From JALUUH01 sp964636675 (GTDB taxonomy: Bacteria > Pseudomonadota > Gammaproteobacteria > S012-40), in NCBI GenBank assembly GCA_964636675.1, contig CAZWUO010000090.1:1-13151 (forward strand): a DNA stretch of 13,151 nt. The letters run 5' to 3'. Position numbers and translations under genes: made by a program. The notes beneath the pieces were generated by a model that worked only from the letters and a program-made list of their open reading frames with translations, did not search any database and had not been told where the DNA came from. This document shows positions 1 to 8,900 of this stretch, in pieces. Position 1 is the first letter of the stretch. Every line of letters starts with the position of its first letter.

Positions 1-85
1 AAAGGAATATGACGTACACTAAAAACCTAAATCTATAACGCCACGGGTATATATTTTCACTATCCATGAATTAGTTATTTATATT

Positions 86-94
86 TGCTAGAAT
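86..94 (+). promoter_or_regulatory. Probable extended -10 promoter of metH
   Basis: The bases TGCTAGAAT fit an extended -10 element: TG, one base, then TAGAAT, which matches five of six consensus bases. No good -35 hexamer is found 16-18 bp upstream, as is common for extended -10 promoters. Transcription would begin near base 101 and leave a leader of about 30 nt. That is too short for a cobalamin or SAM riboswitch between this promoter and the gene. The call rests on motif inspection only. The rest of bases 1-130 is AT-rich and shows no gene. Confidence 0.45.
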
Positions 95-130
95 TCAGCC
101 CCTTTTTTTGACTGTTAACCGAGAAAAAAT

Positions 131-3100
131 ATGAGTAATCGAGCAGACTTGTTTGCACAGCAATTAGAAAAACGTATCTTGATTCTTGATGGTGCCATGG
201 GTTCCATGATTCAGACCTACAAACTGCAAGAAGAAGACTACCGGGGTGATCGTTTCCAAACGTGGAAGTCCGAATTAAAGGGCAATAACGATTTACTTAC
301 CTTAACACGTCCGCAGATCATCGAGGATATCCATAGCGCTTATCTTGCAGCAGGTGCAGATATTCTGGAAACGAACACGTTTAATGCAAATTCGATTTCT
401 CTTGGGGATTACCAGATGGAGTCCCTGGCTTATGAGATTAACTGCGAAGCAAGTAAGCTTGCGCGCAAGGCCGCTGATTGTTTTACCGCCAAAGATCCCG
501 CTAAACCCCGATTTGTTGCGGGCGTGCTTGGTCCGACCACGCGGTCGGCGAGTATCTCTCCAGACGTCAATAATCCTGGATCGCGAAACATTACTTTTGA
601 TCAGTTAGTCGAAGCTTATTTTGAGGCAACAAAGGGCTTGGTTGACGGCGGCTCAGATATTATTTTAATTGAAACGATTTTTGATACGCTCAATGCTAAG
701 GCGGCCATTTTTGCGGTTGAGTCCTATTTTGAGCAATTCTCGACAAAATTACCCGTCATGATTTCAGGCACGATTACCGATGCGAGTGGTCGCACGCTCT
801 CCGGGCAGACGACCGAAGCATTTTACAATTCTTTACACCATGTTGAGCCGATTAGCATTGGTCTCAATTGTGCTCTCGGGCCTGATTTATTACGCCCTTA
901 TATTGAAGAAATGTCTCGGGTAAGCAATGTTTGTGTCAATGTGCATCCCAATGCGGGCCTGCCGAATGAGTTTGGGGAATATGATTTAAGCCCCGAGGAT
1001 ATGGCCAAAGAGTTGGCGGATTGGGCAAAAAGTGGTTACATCAATATCATTGGTGGATGCTGTGGCACTACCCCGGCGCATATTGCCGCCATCGCGCAAC
1101 AGATGGAAAGCTATGCGCCACGTAAAAAACCTCGAATAACTCAGCAGTGTCGCCTTTCCGGTCTAGAACCGATGAATATCGGCCCAGATGCCTTGTTTGT
1201 AAACGTCGGTGAGCGGAATAATGTAACGGGTTCCGCGAAGTTTAAACGCCTGATTCTTGAAGATAACTATGACGCGGCATTAGACGTTGCGCGGGAGCAA
1301 GTGGATAACGGTGCGCAAATCATTGACATCAACATGGATGAGGCCATGCTCGATGGCAAGGCCGCGATGGAATTATTTTTAAATTTAATTGCGACTGAGC
1401 CGGATATTGCACGTGTACCGATTATGATTGATTCATCAAAATGGGAAATATTAGAGGCGGGTTTAAAGTGTATTCAAGGCAAAGGCATCTTGAATTCCAT
1501 CAGCATCAAAGAAGGTGAAGCGCAATTTATTCAACGTGCAAAATTGGCTAAACAATATGGCGCCGCCATTATTGTAATGGCGTTTGATGAGGTAGGACAA
1601 GCGGATACTCAGGCACGAAAAATAGAAATTTGCACTCGTTCGTACAAGATTCTCGTTGAACAGATAGGTTTTCCCGCGGAAGACATTATTTTCGACCCCA
1701 ATATATTTGCGGTAGCGACAGGCATTGAAGAACACAATAATTATGGCGTTGATTTTATTGAAGCAACCCGTGTCATTAAGAAAAATCTGCCATTTGCACT
1801 GATATCAGGCGGTGTTTCCAATGTTTCGTTTTCATTTCGCGGAAATAATGCGGTGCGCGAAGCCATTCATGCGGTCTTTCTTTATCATGCGATTAAGGCC
1901 GGTATGGATATGGGCATTGTGAATGCCGGACAGCTTGCCCTGTACGACGAAATACCTCAAGCGTTGCGCGAAGGTGTGGAAGACGTTGTATTGAATCGAC
2001 GCGATGATGCCACCGAGCGTTTATTAGAGCTCGCAGAGCGATTTAAAGGCGGTGGCAGCTCGACAGCCAAAGTTGAAGACTTGAGCTGGCGCGAATGGCC
2101 CGTCGAAAAACGCATCGAACACGCCTTAGTTAAGGGCTTAGATACTTATGTCGTTGCAGACACCGAAGAAGCGAGGCAGCAATTTGCACGACCTATACAG
2201 GTCATTGAAGGTCCCTTAATGGATGGGATGAATACTGTTGGGGACTTGTTTGGTGATGGAAAAATGTTTCTACCCCAAGTTGTTAAGTCTGCACGTGTTA
2301 TGAAAAAAGCTGTGGCGCATTTAACCCCCTTTATCGAAGCAGAGAAATCAGATGGGCTAAAGGCCGCGGGTAAAATCCTAATGGCCACGGTAAAAGGTGA
2401 TGTGCACGATATTGGTAAAAATATTGTGGGGGTTATTTTGCAATGTAATAACTTTGAAGTGATCGATATTGGGGTCATGGTGCCGGCAAATAAAATTCTT
2501 GAAGAAGCCAAAAAACATGATGTTGATGTTATTGGGTTATCCGGTTTAATTACACCATCGTTGGAGGAAATGGCCCATATTGCGAAAGAAATGCAGCGCC
2601 AGGGTTTTACCCTGCCATTATTGATTGGCGGGGCAACAACATCACGTGCGCATACCGCGGTGAAAATTGATCCGCATTATGCGGCGGACCAAGTCATCTG
2701 GGTTAAAGATGCTTCGCGTGCAGTTGGGGTTGTGCAAAAGCTCATTAGCGCCGAATTGAAAGTGCCTTTTGTAGAAGCTATAAAAAATGAGTATGCAGCG
2801 GTACGTACGCAGCATGCGGGGCGAAGATCGCAAATTAAGTGGCTTAGCCTGCAACAGGCGCGGGCCAATAAAGCAAAAATTGATTGGACTGATTATGTCC
2901 CACCCAAGCCAAAATCGCTAAAATTACAGTGTTTTATCGATTATCCTCTGAGTGACTTAGTCAGCCAGATTGACTGGACTCCCTTTTTCCATGCTTGGGA
3001 GTTAAAAGGCAGCTACCCAAAAATACTAGACGATGCAGACAAAGGAGCAGAAGCCAAGAAGTTGTTTGCTGATGCTCAGCTTATGTTAGAAAAAATAATG

Positions 3101-3835
3101 ACCGAGAAATGGATTTCAGCGGCCGGCGTTGTGCAGTTGTTTCCGGCTAACTCTGTGAACGATGATGATGTTGAAATCTATACCGACGAAGAACGTAAAA
3201 CCGTTAAATCCACACTTTGTTTCAATCGCCAGCAACAAGAGAAACCCCCAGGTCGACCGAACCAATGTCTTGCAGATTTTATAGCGCCGAAAGCAAGCAA
3301 GTTGCAAGATTATATTGGAATGTTTGCGGTGACTACGGGCATTGGAATTGACCAACATGTGCAACGTTTTGAAGCGGCGCATGATGATTACAGTTCCATT
3401 ATGCTTAAGGCATTGGCTGATCGTCTCGCGGAGGCCTTTGCAGAACACATGCATGAAAAAGTAAGAAAAGAAATATGGGCATATGCGAAGTCTGAAAGTT
3501 TAAAAAATGCCGAATTAATCAAAGAAAAGTATAGCGGAATTCGTCCAGCACCGGGCTATCCCGCTAATCCTGACCATACCGAGAAAGCCAAACTTTGGAA
3601 TTTATTAGATGTTGAAAAGCGCGTAGGTATTTCCATTACTGAGCACTTTGCCATGTTGCCGACCGCTGCGGTTAGCGGTTTGTATTTTTCCCATCCCGAT
3701 GCAAAATATTTTGCGGTGGGAAAAATTGCACGCGATCAAGTGAAAAATTATGCCGTTCGGAAAAATATGTCGATCACTGAGGCTGAGCGCTGGTTAGCGC
3801 CTAATCTTGGATATGATTCCGAGAACGCTGAATAA
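131..3835 (+). CDS. metH: Cobalamin-dependent methionine synthase (5-methyltetrahydrofolate-homocysteine methyltransferase)
   Basis: This cytoplasmic enzyme moves the methyl group of 5-methyltetrahydrofolate through methylcobalamin to homocysteine, giving methionine and tetrahydrofolate. The 1234 residues are about full length for the family (E. coli MetH is 1227). Four modules are visible in order. The homocysteine domain (about 1-330) has the zinc ligands C247 (in GLNCALG), C310 and C311 (GGCCGTTP). The folate/pterin-binding domain (about 345-640) contains VNVGERNNVTGS. The cobalamin cap and Rossmann domain (about 650-890) has DVHDIGKN at 757-764, with H759 as the lower cobalt ligand. The SAM-dependent reactivation domain (about 900-1230) has RPAPGYP at 1138-1144. 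All key residues are intact and no frameshift is seen. The ATG follows a weak purine stretch (GAGAAAA, 121-127). The gene stands alone here: its downstream neighbour is convergent and unrelated. Confidence 0.98.
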   Translation: MSNRADLFAQQLEKRILILDGAMGSMIQTYKLQEEDYRGDRFQTWKSELKGNNDLLTLTRPQIIEDIHSAYLAAGADILETNTFNANSISLGDYQMESLAYEINCEASKLARKAADCFTAKDPAKPRFVAGVLGPTTRSASISPDVNNPGSRNITFDQLVEAYFEATKGLVDGGSDIILIETIFDTLNAKAAIFAVESYFEQFSTKLPVMISGTITDASGRTLSGQTTEAFYNSLHHVEPISIGLNCALGPDLLRPYIEEMSRVSNVCVNVHPNAGLPNEFGEYDLSPEDMAKELADWAKSGYINIIGGCCGTTPAHIAAIAQQMESYAPRKKPRITQQCRLSGLEPMNIGPDALFVNVGERNNVTGSAKFKRLILEDNYDAALDVAREQVDNGAQIIDINMDEAMLDGKAAMELFLNLIATEPDIARVPIMIDSSKWEILEAGLKCIQGKGILNSISIKEGEAQFIQRAKLAKQYGAAIIVMAFDEVGQADTQARKIEICTRSYKILVEQIGFPAEDIIFDPNIFAVATGIEEHNNYGVDFIEATRVIKKNLPFALISGGVSNVSFSFRGNNAVREAIHAVFLYHAIKAGMDMGIVNAGQLALYDEIPQALREGVEDVVLNRRDDATERLLELAERFKGGGSSTAKVEDLSWREWPVEKRIEHALVKGLDTYVVADTEEARQQFARPIQVIEGPLMDGMNTVGDLFGDGKMFLPQVVKSARVMKKAVAHLTPFIEAEKSDGLKAAGKILMATVKGDVHDIGKNIVGVILQCNNFEVIDIGVMVPANKILEEAKKHDVDVIGLSGLITPSLEEMAHIAKEMQRQGFTLPLLIGGATTSRAHTAVKIDPHYAADQVIWVKDASRAVGVVQKLISAELKVPFVEAIKNEYAAVRTQHAGRRSQIKWLSLQQARANKAKIDWTDYVPPKPKSLKLQCFIDYPLSDLVSQIDWTPFFHAWELKGSYPKILDDADKGAEAKKLFADAQLMLEKIMTEKWISAAGVVQLFPANSVNDDDVEIYTDEERKTVKSTLCFNRQQQEKPPGRPNQCLADFIAPKASKLQDYIGMFAVTTGIGIDQHVQRFEAAHDDYSSIMLKALADRLAEAFAEHMHEKVRKEIWAYAKSESLKNAELIKEKYSGIRPAPGYPANPDHTEKAKLWNLLDVEKRVGISITEHFAMLPTAAVSGLYFSHPDAKYFAVGKIARDQVKNYAVRKNMSITEAERWLAPNLGYDSENAE

Positions 3836-3913
3836 TCTGGTTTTAAACGAATGAATTATAAAAAACCATAGTACATCTATTTATGCGTCGGAACTGAAAA
3901 TTTAATCATGAAT

Positions 3914-5953
3914 TTAATTAAATTGCACCGGCGGTTTTATTAATATCGGCAACTGAATGCTATCCCAGGCAACATCAACGATTGGTAGTTCTTGATATTT
4001 TTCTTTAAGTGCCCATTTTGCATAACGTTGATTAAATTTTCTATAGCGAAGCACCGCTATAATTGTCAACGGGGGTTTAACCCAGCTGGGGATTTCGAAG
4101 GTATATTCGATAATATCTGATTTTCCAGCAGGTATTACTTTTTTGTAACTTCTACCAATCATACTAAACAAATCGTGTTTCCAAACAAGCTTTCCTTGAC
4201 GATCGACGGGTAGAGACCTAAAAAATATTGACTGCGGGTCTACCGATCCATCATCCAATAACTGACCGCTTTCGAAAACGATATTATCCTGAGCATCGAT
4301 AACCCGAAACCACATCCAGGCTTCGTTAATATCGATGGTGCCTCCCGGAAAACTATGTCCTACCCCAATATTGCTGACGGTTGTTTTGATGTTAATCGAT
4401 TCTCCCAAGTAGGCAAATGCGGGGGATTCCAACGGTGAAATCAGATTTTCATCAACAAATTTAGCATCTCGAACGGCGTCACTTCTATTTGGGGGATCAA
4501 TCGTGACACGCAGTTTTCCTGATTGTAAAAAAGCTTTGGTTTGCTCAACCTGTTGCTGGTCGTTGTTCAACATTGGAATAGCGGTGTTTGCGCCGAGTGC
4601 TCGATGATCAACGAGTTGGCCATTAACATTGGCGGAAGGGTCTTTGCCTGTAACTAAGGGCATATGACAATCTTGGCAGCGTTTCTTCTCCGCATGCGAA
4701 AACTCTTGCTGATTTTGACCTGAGTATGGGCTGTCTAACCAGGCACGATATTCGTCTTGCATTTTTACCCAGCCCCAGTTGTTCATGTCTTTATCCATGA
4801 ACTGAGAATGGCACGTAGCACATAGTTCGGGTGTAGAAAGTATATCGCGCGCCATGTCTTTTCGATGCAAAGAAGGATTGATGCGGATCAAAAAATTATT
4901 TAAAGTCTGGGCAATAGGGTTGGTTGAGTTGGCAAATAAATAGTCAGTTGCTGGTGCAAATAAATAACTTGCAACCCCTTTAAGATGCACGGCATTTTTT
5001 ATTCCATGACATCCCATGCAGCCAACGCCTTCTGCAAATGCAAGTGTGTCACTGACGCCACCATGGGTTCCGCCTGCGCTTAATTGCCCGCTGAGTAGCG
5101 CAACAGGAGCATGGCAGCCCTCGCAGTAGCGAGTGGCGCTTATGCCTCTATTTTTCTCCAATAAATTAATATTTGTGATATAGCTTGGATCTGATGCTGC
5201 TTGACGATGCATCGATGATCGCCATTGTTGGGTGATTTCTTGATGACAAGGTTCGCAGGTATGCGAATTGCCAATTTGTCTTTGGTCGATGAATTTTCCA
5301 TGGTAAGTCTCTGTTTGACTCGGTCTAAAGGGATGCTCGCCATAGGTATACTGATAATCTTTAACAATGGGTTTGTCTGAATAGCTATTATTTTGAGTTA
5401 CCAGAGATGCAGTGACGATAATGACTATAAACGAGCCACTATAAACAAGACTCAGGGTGAATAATTGTTGGTTGATGCTGGGAAAAGAATGAGGTTGGTT
5501 TTTCAAGCGATTTTTTTGCAAGGTGACGTGATGCAGTATTAAATGTAAAACAAAAAGGGATAGCAAAAAAAAGGACAAATAGACATGCGTGGTAAAAACC
5601 CACCGCTGTTGTTCCATCTGCCCAACAATCAAAATAGTTAGGCCCGTAAAAATAACGCAAAGAAACACTACGACTTTTAAAACACCACTAAAAAAAACCC
5701 CTGCTCGCCTATGTCCCATGGCTCGTTTTATATGGATGAATAGATAAGGCAGCATAAAAATAATGACGAGCAATGAAGAAATAACATGGGCAATATAAGT
5801 CCATTGAACCCAAATACTGATTTCGTCGACAAAAAAAGTGATTAACCCAGAGGCTGCGCATACCAAAAATGCAGCAAAGAAGTGGCGTAAAGACTCCTTC
5901 TCTCGGTGGAGAATGTTATCGGGACTAGCGGGTTTCATTGGCAGTGGCTTCAT
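3914..5953 (-). CDS. Membrane-anchored pentaheme c-type cytochrome with a five-helix N-terminal domain
   Basis: A 679-residue electron-transfer protein. The N-terminal part has five hydrophobic helices (about 24-43, 52-74, 87-111, 120-140, 166-185). Positive charges flank the predicted cytoplasmic loops, which puts the C-terminal part in the periplasm. Histidines H56, H74, H123 and H137 lie in or at the ends of helices 2 and 4, and H123/H137 have the HX13H spacing of b-type cytochromes, so membrane hemes are possible (inference). The periplasmic part has five CXXCH heme c sites at C233, C277, C312, C378 and C426. The first, followed by W and SMH, resembles cytochrome c554-like multiheme proteins. 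Residues about 500-625 look like a beta-sandwich and contain GHSFPGG, whose H533 could be a distal heme ligand. The start overlaps the end of the upstream gene. Neither M1 nor M6 (base 5938) has a clear ribosome site, so translation is probably coupled. The substrate is unknown; it may be a quinol-oxidising conduit or a terminal reductase. Confidence 0.85.
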   Translation of the reverse strand: MKPLPMKPASPDNILHREKESLRHFFAAFLVCAASGLITFFVDEISIWVQWTYIAHVISSLLVIIFMLPYLFIHIKRAMGHRRAGVFFSGVLKVVVFLCVIFTGLTILIVGQMEQQRWVFTTHVYLSFFLLSLFVLHLILHHVTLQKNRLKNQPHSFPSINQQLFTLSLVYSGSFIVIIVTASLVTQNNSYSDKPIVKDYQYTYGEHPFRPSQTETYHGKFIDQRQIGNSHTCEPCHQEITQQWRSSMHRQAASDPSYITNINLLEKNRGISATRYCEGCHAPVALLSGQLSAGGTHGGVSDTLAFAEGVGCMGCHGIKNAVHLKGVASYLFAPATDYLFANSTNPIAQTLNNFLIRINPSLHRKDMARDILSTPELCATCHSQFMDKDMNNWGWVKMQDEYRAWLDSPYSGQNQQEFSHAEKKRCQDCHMPLVTGKDPSANVNGQLVDHRALGANTAIPMLNNDQQQVEQTKAFLQSGKLRVTIDPPNRSDAVRDAKFVDENLISPLESPAFAYLGESINIKTTVSNIGVGHSFPGGTIDINEAWMWFRVIDAQDNIVFESGQLLDDGSVDPQSIFFRSLPVDRQGKLVWKHDLFSMIGRSYKKVIPAGKSDIIEYTFEIPSWVKPPLTIIAVLRYRKFNQRYAKWALKEKYQELPIVDVAWDSIQLPILIKPPVQFN

Positions 5954-8900
5954 TGTTTTGTTGGGTTAATAATTTGCTAAGATTGACAGAGGGGTTCTTT
6001 AAATGTTGTGCAGCAAGCAAGCGAGTGGTTGGCAATAAGCGCGTATTAAAAAAAACTTCCTTAAGCAGAATATCTTGTTGATCCTCAAAATTAAAGATAG
6101 CTTGCTTCAGAAATGCTTGAAGCAGTAATTCGTTACTATTCTTTAGCAGTGTTGAAAAAATATCAACGTGGTGTGTATTGCCTGAACGAGCTAATGCAAC
6201 AACTGCCTGCTGGCGAATCACAAAGGGTATTTGGTTTTGGGAGATGATCTTAATCATCGCTTGCTTGGCCCAGGTTTCAGGTCGATTACGAAAAGCTTCT
6301 ATAATTCCAAGGTAATCGTGAGTTTCTTCCAAGTAATCGATAAACATTGGTTTTTTTCTAAGCCATTTTTTTTCATCCGGCTGTAATAGCGACCAATATT
6401 TAATTGCTAAATGTCTAATGTCCTTGTTTTTATGCGTTAGCAAATATTTAGGCAATGATTCATTAGGATAGGGTTTATTGATTAATGCGGCTAATGCAGC
6501 AAGACGAATGTGTGAATCTTGATTATCGTCGGCAGCGATTTTCGTTAATAACACACCTGCATTATGATTAAAAACTTTTCCATAATAGTGAATTAAATCA
6601 ATAGTGTTTTCTTTGTTGCTTAACAGTTTTTCAAGCGTATCAGCGGGAATGTCAATTGAAGATTCAGCATCACCCAGTGCATGCAATATTTCTTTTCGAA
6701 TACTCATAGCTTCGTTGCTCAATGCTTGCAGCAGCATTGAGTCATTTTTTTTGTTGCCATATTCAATTTGCGCCAGATACGCATATAAGCGAACAGTGGT
6801 ATTTTTATGTTGAAAAAAATCCGAGAAATATCTGCGGTGGATTTTAGGATTTTGAGAGGCAATCAAGTTGATGAGAAAAAAAGCAGTGCGTGCATCAATA
6901 TTATTAGTTTTAGTCTTGAGTTGATTTGTATTTTTAACCAACCAGTTTTTAAATGACTTACTTATGTGTTTTCGATTTAAAACAATACCATCAATATGAT
7001 CGGTCAATAGGTAATAAATAAGTTCGAGATTATTTGAGCTATCATCCAGAATATTCGTTTTCGCTAACAAGGATAAGGCTAACTCTTCTGCGTCATAACC
7101 AATGCGTTTTAATGCAAATAGCGCTTGTGCTCTAACGCTTCCAGGAGTGAGGTTATCATCTGCAAGTTTAAATAAGGCGTCTATTGCTTTACGTTCTCGA
7201 ATATGACCCAAAGAATTGGCAGCAGTAGCTTGCACATCTGGGCTTTGGTCTTCGAGCAATTTGAGTAATGGAGCAGCAGCACGATAGCTTTCAGATAACC
7301 CTAAGGCTTTAATCGCCGCCAATTTCACATCGATAGTGCGGTCAGAAAGTAAATGAATTAAAGAGGGGACGGCAAGAAATTTTCGATGCACTGCAGCTTC
7401 CTCTTGGTTGAAAAAATGGGCGAATTGCTCAATGGCCGCCATTTTAACGTGCCGATTTGGATGCAGCAACAAACGCAATAACCAGGTAATAGATTGTTCG
7501 TCCTCATAGCGACTCACTGCTTTTATGACGGCAATCAAGTTTTGTATATCGGTATCATCTAATTTCTGCAGCAGGAGTTTTAACGCTTTTTTATCTTTTT
7601 CTGTTGCGAGTAATGTTATTGCAGTAAGACGTACCTGAGGATGTGGGTCGCGTAATGCTATCTCTGCTTCTTTATAAAATAACTCTGATTTTATATTCCA
7701 AAGTATTTCTAGATAAAGAGAGCGATTGACCGCATTTTTTTCTCCTATGGTTAAGCTTAATTTTTTCTGCAATGGTTGCATTGATAACGCTAAGGTATTT
7801 GCTGCCTGAACCCCTTCCTTAATCAGATAAAATCGATTTATACTCGGTAGTTCCATAAATTGAATTCCACCATTTGGCCATTGAATTTTTAACTCCAGTA
7901 TTTTATCGTCGTTACCAAGGCCGAAGTGCAATCGATAGGAGGAATTAGATAAAAACCCAGATCCGCTCGTAATCTCTTTAAATTGATTGAGACCATCCGA
8001 TTTCAACCATACTTTAGCGCCGATAGCATCTAAAGGGCCATTCGACGCAATGAGTTGTAACTGGACCCAATTACCCAGTGCAGGCGAATCATTGCGATAA
8101 AAACGCGCCATGTCATTATTATTGGTCACAAAAATATCGATATCACCATCATGATCAAAGTCAAAAAATACAGCGCCGCGAGAAGATAAAAGAGTTTTAG
8201 AGAATGGATGGTGTGCGTCAGCCTTTAATAGTTGTCGCCCGGCGTGGTTTAGTTTGAGCAAGTTTTTTTGGCCTACTGTAATTTTAGGTGCATCTATATC
8301 TGGGGTTTTTAGGCCATGGGTAAAAAAAACGTCGATAAACCCATCGTTGTTAAAATCATGTAATCCTATGGTCCAATTTTCCATGGGCGTTAATGAATGT
8401 GGCTTTTGCAAAAAAGAATATGCTTGATCGATATAATGATGATTTAACTGTTCAGCGTTGTTATTTGTTTGGGATAAATGAATTTTAGGCAGCTTACCAA
8501 TACCCCCGCTCGTGACAATATCGTTAAAGCTATCATTGTTCAAATCAGCAATGGAAATTCCGTTGCTTCCATTTAAGTTACTAAATTTAAGTCGATTGCT
8601 GGCATTAACAAATGTGCCATTTTTTTGATTCAGATAAACGGCATTGGGTGAATTATTGCCATTACTAATAATCAAATCCTGGTGCTGATCATTATTCAAA
8701 TCAGCCCACATCGCTGATAGTCCGCGCCCACTCTCATCACCCACTTGCGCGAATTGAGTGACATTTTTGAAAATTAAGCCTCCCATGTTTTGATATAAAA
8801 CATTTGTAGCACTATCAAAGTTAGCGGCATTTAAAAACTGATTTTCTCCGGTATTAAATCCGCTTCGGCTTTCCAGCGTGCGTAGCGTTTTATCAAATGT

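Noticed and set aside
1..130. Cobalamin or SAM riboswitch upstream of metH
   Set aside because: The leader after the likely promoter is about 30 nt, and no B12-box-like sequence or conserved helices are visible.
2146..2511. 121-codon minus-strand reading frame within metH
   Set aside because: It is a shadow of the cobalamin-domain coding sequence, with no ribosome site or protein-like features.
3838..3868. TGGTTTT ... AAAACCA inverted repeat between the convergent genes as a terminator
   Set aside because: The stem is only 7 bp and mostly A/T, the loop is 17 nt, and no T run follows on either strand, so it is not a convincing intrinsic terminator.
3899..3924. AATTTAAT/ATTAAATT hairpin and the AATTTAATTAAATT palindrome at the end of the cytochrome gene
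   Set aside because: It is made only of A and T and partly codes for the last residues and stop. Stability would be low, and such palindromes are common in AT-rich DNA.
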